Positions 1-5,310 of a stretch of 5,310 nucleotides of DNA are shown in pieces. The DNA comes from Halieaceae bacterium UBA3479 (GTDB taxonomy: Bacteria; Pseudomonadota; Gammaproteobacteria; Pseudomonadales; Halieaceae), in the NCBI GenBank assembly GCA_002377985.1, contig DFQW01000129.1, positions 9,233 to 14,542 on the forward strand, written 5' to 3'. The translations under genes and the position numbers were made by a program. The first letter of the stretch is position 1. Each line of letters starts with the position of its first letter. The notes under the pieces were generated by a model that saw nothing but the letters and a program-made list of their open reading frames with translations, was not told the origin of the DNA and did not search any database.

Positions 1-2
1 GG

Positions 3-29
3 CTCCGATCTTTGGACGGCGGCGCATGA
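3..29 (+). CDS. C-terminal end of an upstream gene, overlapping zapA by ATGA (partial)
   Basis: The third forward frame is open from the window edge and ends in TGA at 27-29, overlapping the zapA ATG (26-28) as ATGA, a common sign of translational coupling. The visible residues are LRSLDGGA. In gammaproteobacteria the gene before zapA is often a short coiled-coil protein (TIGR02449 family) whose C-terminus, as I recall it, carries an R-L-K/R-x-L motif, which fits loosely. Only eight residues are visible, so the family is an inference. The first frame is also open here (to 54) and cannot be excluded. Confidence 0.35.
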   Translation, partial: LRSLDGGA

Positions 30-340
30 ACCGACCCAACACCGTCAGTGTTGATATTCTCGACAAGGAGTATCAGGTTGCTTGTCCCCCCGATGAGGAG
101 GCGGCGCTTGCGAGCGCAGCGCGATACCTCGATCAACACATGCGTGATATCCGGTCGACGGGCAAGGTTATTGGCCTCGAGCGCGTGGCCATTATGGCTG
201 CATTGAATATCAGCCACGAACTGTTGGCGCTGAAAGGTGGCGGCAGCGCGGAGACCGGTGAAGACCAACAGCGGCTATCAGCGCTGAACAGCCAGCTGGA
301 CGAGGTGCTGTATCAGCTGCGGCAACTCGAGATTAACTAG
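26..340 (+). CDS. zapA: Cell division protein ZapA
   Basis: ZapA is a cytoplasmic FtsZ-associated protein that cross-links and stabilises FtsZ protofilaments in the Z-ring. The 104-residue product is close to the family's usual length of about 100-110. The N-terminal part (about 1-45) begins with VSVDILDKEYQVACPPDEE, a typical small globular ZapA head. The following segment GLERVAIMAALNISHELLAL (about 50-69) is the conserved start of the long dimerising helix. The C-terminus (about 75-104) is a heptad-like coiled coil (RLSALNSQLDEVLYQLRQLE). The ATG at 26 matches the usual ZapA N-terminus. A weak GGA lies ten bases upstream, and coupling to the upstream gene is likely. The 6S RNA and ygfA downstream are the standard gammaproteobacterial neighbours and strongly support the call. 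Confidence 0.95.
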   Translation: MNRPNTVSVDILDKEYQVACPPDEEAALASAARYLDQHMRDIRSTGKVIGLERVAIMAALNISHELLALKGGGSAETGEDQQRLSALNSQLDEVLYQLRQLEIN

Positions 341-360
341 CGCTTGTAATTCGCTATACT
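333..360 (+). promoter_or_regulatory. Sigma70-type promoter of the 6S RNA gene
   Basis: A -35-like TTAACT (333-338, 4 of 6 consensus bases) and a -10-like TATACT (355-360, 5 of 6) are separated by 16 bases. The -35 box overlaps the end and stop codon of zapA. Transcription would start near 366-368, which agrees with the 5' end expected from alignment to E. coli 6S RNA. The region just after the -10 box is G/C-rich (GGGCACG), a feature known from promoters that respond to growth rate; such regulation here is inference. Confidence 0.65.
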
Positions 361-365
361 GGGCA

Positions 366-543
366 CGGCCTGAAGCATTTGCCAGACGATTTTGTCCTCG
401 AGCCGATAATGCAGTACCCGGAGAGCACCTCCGCGGTGGTTGAGCAAGCCTGGCCTGAACCGGGAAGCCTGAAGCCGCGAGGTGGTCACCACCTTGAGCC
501 GCAGGGTTCAAGGGCTTATTCGTCAGCGGTGCCACGGGCCACT
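366..543 (+). ncRNA. ssrS: 6S RNA (regulator of sigma70 RNA polymerase)
   Basis: 6S RNA binds the active site of sigma70 RNA polymerase by mimicking an open promoter and restrains transcription in stationary phase. Its place between zapA and ygfA is diagnostic. It shares GAGCCGATA (400-408), CTCCGCGGT (429-437) and GGGTTCAAGGG (504-514) with E. coli 6S RNA. The fold can be read by eye: closing stem 367-372 with 535-540, then 385-389 (GACGA) with 520-524 (TCGTC); an open central bubble; apical stem 428-436 with 475-482 (one bulged C); terminal hairpin 449-453 with 460-464; and the bubble-side hairpin 493-500 with 505-512. By analogy to E. coli, pRNA synthesis would start opposite T407, giving 5'-AUCGGCUCGAGG. 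The length of about 178 is close to the E. coli 183. Exact ends are estimates from pairing and promoter position. Confidence 0.93.
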
Positions 544-583
544 CCTTACCCACCTGATCCTGTTATCAGCCTTCTCATTGTCA

Positions 584-597
584 GCCGCACGAGCGGC
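584..597 (+). repeat. Small perfect hairpin in the 6S-ygfA spacer
   Basis: GCCGC (584-588) and GCGGC (593-597) form a 5-bp perfect inverted repeat with an ACGA loop, about 40 bases after the 6S RNA. It is followed by ACGCGGTTTATCC, which has only a three-base T-run, so it is at best a weak terminator or an RNA-processing structure. A TTGTCA hexamer (578-583) just before it resembles a -35 box, but the best -10 candidate is poor (GTTTAT at 19 bases). In E. coli 6S RNA is cut from a transcript that continues into ygfA, and the same may hold here. Confidence 0.3.
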
Positions 598-694
598 ACG
601 CGGTTTATCCCAACGATCTGCAGAGACAGTGCAGCCTCATGGTATCGGGCCTCAATAGCGCAACATTAAAGACAGAAATAAGACGAACGAGATA

Positions 695-1267
695 ATGATG
701 CCCTCTGACAAAGCATCGACCCGCAAAGCCTTGCGCCAGATGAGAAATAACCTGCCCGTCGATCGACGACGCGCAGCAGAGAGCCAATCGCTGACTCTGC
801 TGCGCCAATGGCAAACCTGGGATCAAGCGCGTGTCATCGCCAGTTACCTGCCGCATCAATCTGAGTTTAATCCGGGCGGTTTGACAGATGATGCAGCGAC
901 CCGCGGCGCCGCGATCGTCTACCCCCGCGTGACCAACGGCTCGCTGACCTTTCACGGCTGGAATAGCGGTGATCCCCTCGAAGCGACTATCGGAGGAGTG
1001 AACCAGCCACTGGCAAGTAGCCCGCAGGTGGCGCTATCCGAGATAGATCTTTTTATCACGCCCATGCTGGCATGCGGCAACAATGGTATTCGCCTCGGCT
1101 ACGGCGGGGGTTACTACGACCGGGTCTTTAGCGAGGCGAGGGGGTTCCGTTTGGGCGTCGGGTTTTCCATGCAACGTATCGGGGGCTGGGAAACCGAGCC
1201 CCACGACCAGCGCCTGTGGGGGTTTTTAAGCGAATCTCGGCTGGAACTATTCAGCCCAAATCAATAG
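695..1267 (+). CDS. ygfA: 5-formyltetrahydrofolate cyclo-ligase (5,10-methenyltetrahydrofolate synthetase)
   Basis: This cytoplasmic enzyme uses ATP to convert 5-formyl-THF to 5,10-methenyl-THF, returning a storage or inhibitory folate to one-carbon metabolism. The 190-residue product has the usual family length. The N-terminus holds the basic K/R-rich helix (KALRQMRNNL, 11-20). YLPHQSEFNP (51-60) is the substrate-loop region. The signature GIRLGYGGGYYDR (131-143) is the nucleotide-binding G-rich motif. EPHD (168-171) matches the conserved C-terminal PHD region. An oddity: where E. coli has AFD before the signature, this protein has ACGNN (126-130). ATG codons at 695 and 698 are adjacent; a weak GAG at 689-691 fits the second slightly better. 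The gene follows 6S RNA as in E. coli and is probably co-transcribed with it. Confidence 0.93.
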   Translation: MMPSDKASTRKALRQMRNNLPVDRRRAAESQSLTLLRQWQTWDQARVIASYLPHQSEFNPGGLTDDAATRGAAIVYPRVTNGSLTFHGWNSGDPLEATIGGVNQPLASSPQVALSEIDLFITPMLACGNNGIRLGYGGGYYDRVFSEARGFRLGVGFSMQRIGGWETEPHDQRLWGFLSESRLELFSPNQ

Positions 1268-1299
1268 CGCAGTGGCTTCAATGCGGTCAGGGGTGCCCC

Positions 1300-1431
1300 T
1301 TACTGCACCATGATGCCGGCCTGCTGCGGCGAGAGGGTCGGCCGGTGCGGTTCACCCAACTGCAAACCGAGCGTCAGCAGTATCACTACCGCCGTCAGCA
1401 CCCAGATAAGATCAGGTCGATTTCCGCGCAT
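1300..1431 (-). CDS. Predicted 43-residue single-pass membrane peptide, function unknown
   Basis: A reverse-strand ORF runs from ATG (1431-1429) to TAA (1302-1300), downstream of ilvA and convergent with ygfA. The peptide starts MRGNRPD, continues with a hydrophobic segment from about residue 8 to 26 (LIWVLTAVVILLTLGLQLG) and ends in a polar Pro/Gln-rich tail finishing GIMVQ. Two arginines before the hydrophobic stretch and few positive charges near its far end suggest an N-inside orientation. A GGGGG at 1440-1444, eight bases before the ATG, could act as a weak ribosome binding site. A candidate promoter lies at 1482-1509. I do not recognise a family. The coherent hydrophobic helix, ATG start and placement in an otherwise gene-free gap argue for a real small gene, but an ORF of this length can occur by chance. 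Confidence 0.5.
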   Translation of the reverse strand: MRGNRPDLIWVLTAVVILLTLGLQLGEPHRPTLSPQQAGIMVQ

Positions 1432-1460
1432 AACACCAGCCCCCAGCCAGTCTCGCCGAT

Positions 1461-1486
1461 ACCGCGCAAAGCGGTTTTATTATTAT
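1461..1486 (+). terminator. Rho-independent terminator, probably for the ygfA transcript
   Basis: ACCGC (1461-1465) and GCGGT (1471-1475) form a 5-bp GC-rich stem with loop GCAAA, followed directly by a T-rich tail (TTTATTATTAT). The stem is short but the tail is good. It lies about 195 bases past the ygfA stop, with no better forward terminator in between, so the ygfA mRNA would run across the small reverse-strand ORF. Confidence 0.55.
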
Positions 1487-1509
1487 CCCCTAGCCCTCTG
1501 ATCAAACAA
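1482..1509 (-). promoter_or_regulatory. Candidate promoter for the small membrane-peptide ORF
   Basis: On the reverse strand, TTGTTT (1509-1504) and GATAAT (1487-1482, 5 of 6 of the -10 consensus) are separated by 16 bases. Transcription would start near 1475, about 45 bases before the ATG at 1431. The -35 side coincides with the T-rich tail of the weak ilvA terminator, so part of the match may simply reflect that tail. Confidence 0.35.
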
Positions 1510-1531
1510 CAGCCTCACGCCAGGGGGCTGT
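1501..1531 (-). terminator. Weak candidate terminator after ilvA
   Basis: On the reverse strand ACAGCC (1531-1526) pairs with GGCTGT (1514-1509), a perfect 6-bp stem with an 11-base loop, followed by TGTTTGAT. It begins about 30 bases after the ilvA stop. The tail is broken by G residues and the loop is long, so termination would be partial. Some read-through into the small downstream ORF is possible. Confidence 0.4.
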
Positions 1532-1559
1532 GCAAGCCTCCGCCTAACAACGTTTGCTG

Positions 1560-3089
1560 TCAAGTGGCGGAGCGGCCCAGATACTCTAGATATGCCGGAT
1601 TGTCCGTCTCCTCCCAAAAGCGATATCCGAGACGGTTCAATACGCTACGGAGCGCCGCGCGCTTGCCGGGTAGTACCTGCATACCGACCAGGATGCGCCC
1701 GTAGGCTGCTCCATGATTGCGATAATGGAAGAGGGTAATGCTGTAGTCGTTGCCCAGTGCATTCAAAAAGTGCAAGAGGCTTCCGGGACGCTCCGGGAAC
1801 TCGACGCGAAATACCATCTCGTCCTTGATATCAGAGGAGAGTCGACCGCCAATCAGGTGTCTTACATGCAGCTTGGCAGTCTCGTTATCGGTCATATCAA
1901 GCACCTGATAACCCTTTTGCTTAAGCATCTGCTGCACTTCGGACACGCCCTCGCCGCCGGGACTCGTGGTCAGACCCACGAACACCCGTGCCTTAGCGGC
2001 GCTTTCATAACGATAGTTGAACTCGGTGATATTGCGTTTGCCAATGGCGCTGCAGAACGCTCGGAATGCGCCAGCACGCTCTGGGATCGTCACGCTGAAG
2101 ATGGCTTCCCGGCGTTCTCCTATTTCGGTTCGCTCCGAGATATAGCGCAGACGATCAAAATTCGTATTGGCACCACTGACCGTCGCTGCCATGGCGCATC
2201 CCGCAACGTTTCGGTCCAAAACAAATTTCTTCATACCCGCAACCGCCAACGCTCCCGCAGGCTCGGCGATCGCGCGCGTGTCATCAAAGATGTCTTTTAC
2301 TGCTGCACAAATTTCATCGGTGGTCACCGTGATGACCTCGTCCACCGTTTCCTTGATCAGTCGAAACGGTTCTTTGCCCACCTGTGCCACGGCACATCCA
2401 TCTGCAAATAAGCCGACCTCTCGCAAGGTGACTCTGCGGCCTTGATCCAACGCGGCGCGGACGCAAGCGGCATCTTTCGGTTCGACACCAATAATGCGGG
2501 TTTGCGGCCATACGTAGCGCAGGTAAGCCGCCATGCCGGCGAGCAGCCCGCCACCGCCACAACAGATAAACACATAATCCAAAGGCTTCGGCGCCTGCCT
2601 CACCAACTCCATGGCGACGGTGCCTTGGCCTGCGATCACGTCGGGGTCATCGAAGGGATGAATAAAGGTCATGCCTTCCTGCTTCACCAGTGCCTGAGCA
2701 CGCACAGCGGCCTCATCGAAGGAATCGCCATAGAGCAGGACCGTTGCCCCGCGTGCGCGCACCGCGTCCACTTTGATCGCAGGCGTCGTTACCGGCATTA
2801 CGATCTTTGCTTTGATACCCAACTTCTGTGCAGCCAACGCCACACCCTGCGCATGGTTGCCCGCCGAGGCAGCGACCACACCGGCCTCGCGGGCTGCAGC
2901 GTTAAGGCGGCTCATTTTGTTATAAGCGCCACGGCATTTGAAAGAAAAGACGGGCTGCAGATCCTCCCGCTTCAAAAGGACATCGTTGCCAAGCCTTGAA
3001 GACAAAAGCGGCGCAACGTCCAGCGGCGTCTCACGCGCGACGTCGTAGACACGGGCGTTGAGTATTCTTTTGATGTAGGTCTGTGCCAT
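1560..3089 (-). CDS. ilvA: Threonine ammonia-lyase, biosynthetic (threonine deaminase)
   Basis: This PLP enzyme converts L-threonine to 2-oxobutanoate and ammonia, the first committed step of isoleucine synthesis. From the chosen ATG (3089) it has 509 residues, matching the family (E. coli 514). The N-terminal catalytic domain carries SFKCRGAYNK with PLP lysine K51, SAGNH (75-79), the glycine-rich phosphate loop GGGGL (178-182) and SGAN (305-308). The C-terminus has two ACT-like regulatory repeats, marked by ERAGAF (about 338-343) and ERPGSL (about 433-438), the arrangement of the isoleucine-inhibited biosynthetic form rather than the short catabolic TdcB type. An in-frame ATG at 3122 would add 11 residues. 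I prefer 3089 because MAQTYIKRIL fits the Pseudomonas-type N-terminus and a possible -10 box overlaps the upstream ATG. rpiA, often next to ilvA in relatives, is not adjacent. Confidence 0.96.
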   Translation of the reverse strand: MAQTYIKRILNARVYDVARETPLDVAPLLSSRLGNDVLLKREDLQPVFSFKCRGAYNKMSRLNAAAREAGVVAASAGNHAQGVALAAQKLGIKAKIVMPVTTPAIKVDAVRARGATVLLYGDSFDEAAVRAQALVKQEGMTFIHPFDDPDVIAGQGTVAMELVRQAPKPLDYVFICCGGGGLLAGMAAYLRYVWPQTRIIGVEPKDAACVRAALDQGRRVTLREVGLFADGCAVAQVGKEPFRLIKETVDEVITVTTDEICAAVKDIFDDTRAIAEPAGALAVAGMKKFVLDRNVAGCAMAATVSGANTNFDRLRYISERTEIGERREAIFSVTIPERAGAFRAFCSAIGKRNITEFNYRYESAAKARVFVGLTTSPGGEGVSEVQQMLKQKGYQVLDMTDNETAKLHVRHLIGGRLSSDIKDEMVFRVEFPERPGSLLHFLNALGNDYSITLFHYRNHGAAYGRILVGMQVLPGKRAALRSVLNRLGYRFWEETDNPAYLEYLGRSAT

Positions 3090-3117
3090 TCGCCGACCCG
3101 CCGCTGAAAAGCGTGTG

Positions 3118-3123
3118 ATCATA
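3118..3123 (-). promoter_or_regulatory. Possible -10 box of an ilvA promoter
   Basis: The reverse strand reads TATGAT at 3123-3118 (5 of 6 consensus). Transcription would begin near 3111, giving a leader of about 22 bases to the ATG at 3089. There is no good -35 box: the hexamers 16-17 bases upstream read TGTGTT or GTGTGT. It is therefore weak on its own, but it fits the preferred ilvA start. Confidence 0.3.
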
Positions 3124-3132
3124 AGGCTTTAA

Positions 3133-3160
3133 CCCCGCCAACACACGGGGCGTAGTTGGC
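3133..3160 (-). repeat. Two overlapping, mutually exclusive hairpins between fba and ilvA
   Basis: On the reverse strand GCCAAC (3160-3155) pairs with GTTGGC (3142-3137) around a 12-base loop, and CCCCG (3150-3146) pairs with CGGGG (3137-3133) around an 8-base loop. The second stem's first arm lies in the first stem's loop, so both cannot form as simple hairpins. Only TTAAAG follows, so this is a poor intrinsic terminator for fba. It may act as a partial terminator or leader structure. Confidence 0.45.
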
Positions 3161-3194
3161 AAAATGCCCACTCACCGCGGCGGCGGAGACCTCT

Positions 3195-4235
3195 TCATGC
3201 GGCGTAGCGCGACTGCATTGCAGCGAGTGATAGCGGCTGAATCTTCGACGCCTTGCCGGCGGTGCCGAATGCCTCGTAGCGGTCAATGCAAATGGACTTC
3301 ATGGCGTCGAGGCTGGCTGTTAAGTACTTGCGGGGATCAAACTCTGCGGGATGCTCGGCCAGGAAGCGGCGGATAGCGCCGGTGGAGGCCAAACGCAGAT
3401 CGGTGTCGATATTCACTTTTCTGACCCCGTGCTTGATGCCTTCCACCACTTGCTCAACGGGCACGCCATAGGTCTCGGGGATTTCACCGCCGAACTCGTT
3501 AATGATAGCCAGCCAATCCTGAGGTACCGCGGATGAGCCATGCATCACCAGGTGGGTACCGGGAATGCGGGCGTGAATGGCTTTGATGCGATCCATCGCC
3601 AGAATGTCGCCGGTGGGGGGGCGAGTGAATTTGTAGGCACCGTGGCTGGTACCGCAGGCAATCGCCAGCGCGTCAACCCCGGTGTCTGCCACAAACTGCG
3701 CGGCCTCCTCAGGGTCCGTCAACAACTGATCATGGCTCAATTTACCCGCTGCGCCGATGCCGTCTTCCTCGCCGGCCTCACCGGTCTCCAGCGACCCGAG
3801 ACAGCCAATTTCTCCCTCCACCGAAACGCCACAGGCGTGGGCCATCTCCACAACGTGGCGCGTCACGCCGGCGTTGTAGTCGTAATCCATGGGCGTCTTG
3901 CCATCTTCTCCCAGCGAGCCATCCATCATGACCGAGCTAAAACCCAGCTGAATCGATCGCTGGCAAACCGCTGCTGACGTGCCGTGATCCTGATGCACCA
4001 CCACCGGGATGTGCGGGAACTCGGTCATCGCTGCTTCCATTAGCGCGCGTAGAAAAGGGGCCCCGGCATATTTGCGTGCGCCCGCACTCGCTTGCATGAT
4101 CACAGGTGAATCGGTCCTGTCCGCCGCCTCCATAATGGCCCGGGTCTGCTCAAGGTTGTTCACGTTAAACGCCGGTACGCCGTAGCCATGCTCTGCTGCG
4201 TGGTCCAGTAATTGCCTCAAACTAATCAACGCCAT
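3195..4235 (-). CDS. fba: Fructose-bisphosphate aldolase, class II
   Basis: This zinc-dependent enzyme reversibly cleaves fructose 1,6-bisphosphate into dihydroxyacetone phosphate and glyceraldehyde 3-phosphate in glycolysis and gluconeogenesis. The 346-residue product opens [19 protein letters not shown] and reads throughout like the Pseudomonas/CbbA-type enzyme. HQDHGTS (81-87) holds catalytic D83 and zinc ligand H84. VEGEIGCLG (139-147) contains the acidic zinc-site region. GTSHGAYK (195-202, H198) and MHGSS (231-235, H232) supply the remaining zinc histidines. NIDTD (275-279) is the substrate-binding motif. The C-terminus ends QSRYAA, apparently several residues shorter than the Pseudomonas protein; this tail is not catalytic. 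A good ribosome binding site, GAGAGAGG, lies nine bases before the ATG. pgk lies 123 bases upstream on the same strand with no clear terminator between, so co-transcription is likely. Confidence 0.97.
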   Translation of the reverse strand: MALISLRQLLDHAAEHGYGVPAFNVNNLEQTRAIMEAADRTDSPVIMQASAGARKYAGAPFLRALMEAAMTEFPHIPVVVHQDHGTSAAVCQRSIQLGFSSVMMDGSLGEDGKTPMDYDYNAGVTRHVVEMAHACGVSVEGEIGCLGSLETGEAGEEDGIGAAGKLSHDQLLTDPEEAAQFVADTGVDALAIACGTSHGAYKFTRPPTGDILAMDRIKAIHARIPGTHLVMHGSSAVPQDWLAIINEFGGEIPETYGVPVEQVVEGIKHGVRKVNIDTDLRLASTGAIRRFLAEHPAEFDPRKYLTASLDAMKSICIDRYEAFGTAGKASKIQPLSLAAMQSRYAA

Positions 4236-4358
4236 GATGCTACGCCTCTCTCAGTTATCTCGGGTCGATCATTCAACGCCCGTTTTTGCCATGCAATACT
4301 CGATGCTGCGCGCTTGATCATTGCCGCGTTGGCCAAGCCTGTCCAGCGTCACATGGCA

Positions 4359-5310
4359 TCAATCACTTGCCCGCGCTGTCAATACCGCGACCGCGGGAAG
4401 CGTCTTTCCCTCAACGTACTCCAGAAACGCGCCGCCGCCCGTCGAGATATACGATACCTGATCTGCGATGCCAAATTGATCTATGGCCGCCAACGTATCG
4501 CCGCCACCCGCAAGCGAAAAACCGGCGCTTGCGGCAATAGCTTCGGCCAGGACCCGCGTGCCAGAAGCAAACGCATCCTGTTCAAAAACCCCGAGCGGCC
4601 CATTCCACAAAATAGTCGCCGCATCCCGAACCCGCTCGGCAATCTGCGCCGCTGTCTGGGGCCCCACGTCAAGAATCATGTCTTCATCCGCTACCTCGGC
4701 AGCAAGTTTTACGCTTGCTCGTCGACCCGCGTCTATCCCCGGCGCCACCACAACATCGATCGGCAGCGGGATCTCTACGTGGTCCATGAGTCGCCGGGCA
4801 GTATCGATCAGATCGGCTTCGTGTAGCGATTTTCCGATCGGATAGCCCGCCGCCGCCAAAAAGGTATTGGCGATCCCGCCACCGACAATCAGACTGTCGC
4901 AACGCCGGGAAAGGTTGTCCAGCACCTCCAATTTGGTAGAGACTTTTGACCCTCCTACCACAGCAAGCATAGGCTTTTGGGCGGAAGTGAGCGCTCGCTC
5001 TAATGCGGTTAACTCGGCCGCGAGCAGCGGGCCCGCGCAGGCAACCGGTGCACATTTGGCAACACCGTGGGTCGAGGCCTGGGCGCGATGCGCCGTGCCA
5101 AACGCATCCATGACAAATACGTCACAGAGAGACGCGTAATCCGATGCCAGCGCCACATCATCCGCGGACTCGCCCACATTAAATCGCACGTTTTCCAAGA
5201 GCACCACGTCACCGGGCAAGGGCGCAACGTGGCGCCACTCCTTTGCCAACAACACATCCCGCCCGATTAACTCCGATAAGCGCGCAGCGATGGGCGCCAG
5301 TGAGGCCTCG
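4359..5310 (-). CDS. pgk: Phosphoglycerate kinase (5' end beyond the window)
   Basis: This cytoplasmic enzyme transfers phosphate between 1,3-bisphosphoglycerate and ADP in glycolysis and gluconeogenesis. The frame stays open to the window edge and gives 316 residues from [18 protein letters not shown]. By comparison with E. coli PGK (387 residues) about 70 N-terminal residues are missing. Visible motifs in order are [34 protein letters not shown] (hinge and nucleotide region), [26 protein letters not shown] and STGGGAFLE, the last three forming the ATP-binding C-terminal lobe. All are intact. A GTG codon at 5255 is internal and is not the start, because the reading continues upstream in good PGK sequence. 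The neighbour fba follows in the same direction, a common glycolytic pairing; pyk, which can lie between them in relatives, is absent here. Confidence 0.97.
   Translation of the reverse strand, partial: EASLAPIAARLSELIGRDVLLAKEWRHVAPLPGDVVLLENVRFNVGESADDVALASDYASLCDVFVMDAFGTAHRAQASTHGVAKCAPVACAGPLLAAELTALERALTSAQKPMLAVVGGSKVSTKLEVLDNLSRRCDSLIVGGGIANTFLAAAGYPIGKSLHEADLIDTARRLMDHVEIPLPIDVVVAPGIDAGRRASVKLAAEVADEDMILDVGPQTAAQIAERVRDAATILWNGPLGVFEQDAFASGTRVLAEAIAASAGFSLAGGGDTLAAIDQFGIADQVSYISTGGGAFLEYVEGKTLPAVAVLTARASD

Noticed and set aside
278..553. Reverse ORF across the zapA end and 6S RNA, and the forward ORF 379-669
   Set aside because: Both cover the 6S RNA gene, whose structure explains the sequence; the peptides show no protein-like features.
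618..634. Inverted repeat CTGCA/TGCAG in the 6S-ygfA spacer
   Set aside because: A 5-bp stem with a seven-base loop and no T-run or known operator pattern; expected by chance.
1289..1300. Palindrome AGGGGTGCCCCT just after ygfA
   Set aside because: The loop would be two bases and no T-run follows on either strand, so it does not look like a terminator.
1713..2411. Long forward ORF antisense to ilvA
   Set aside because: It is a shadow of the well-supported ilvA frame and its translation shows no domain-like pattern; the same applies to the forward ORF at 4212-4826 against pgk.
4261..4288. Forward-strand CGGG...CCCG followed by TTTTT, terminator-like
   Set aside because: Only four solid pairs with a long loop, and no forward gene lies upstream for it to terminate.
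4226..4321. Reverse-strand 31-codon ORF (MIKRAASSIAWQ...) in the pgk-fba gap overlapping the fba start
   Set aside because: No ribosome site, low-complexity mix of residues, no recognisable domain, and its end runs into fba in another frame; most likely chance.

Overview
This window is an ordinary stretch of a gammaproteobacterial chromosome. The order zapA - 6S RNA - 5-formyltetrahydrofolate cyclo-ligase is a hallmark of that class. The Fba and IlvA proteins read as close relatives of the Pseudomonas types. No mobile element, CRISPR array, tRNA or rRNA was seen. I cannot place it at genus level; a marine or soil relative of Pseudomonadales/Cellvibrionales is a guess.

Left, forward strand (1-1486): the last codons of an unidentified upstream gene overlap zapA (cell division). 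zapA is followed by a sigma70-type promoter overlapping its stop, the 6S RNA gene (about 366-543), a spacer of about 150 bases and ygfA (folate salvage). A hairpin plus T-run at 1461-1486 probably ends the ygfA transcript.

Middle (1268-1559): the gap between the convergent ygfA and ilvA genes is not empty. It holds a 43-codon reverse-strand ORF encoding a predicted single-pass membrane peptide with its own candidate promoter. It also holds a weak ilvA terminator. The forward transcript that ends at 1486 would be antisense to the small ORF.

Right, reverse strand (1560-5310): in transcription order this is pgk (5' end outside the window), fba (class II fructose-bisphosphate aldolase) and ilvA (biosynthetic threonine deaminase). 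pgk and fba are neighbouring glycolysis/gluconeogenesis genes 123 bases apart and may be co-transcribed. ilvA starts the isoleucine branch and appears to have its own weak promoter, behind a spacer able to form two mutually exclusive hairpins.

The window is mostly housekeeping. The items most worth a second look are the small membrane-peptide ORF with its overlapping antisense transcript, the 6S RNA with a readable fold and pRNA start site, and the competing hairpins before ilvA. I found no clear sign of a previously undescribed multi-gene system.
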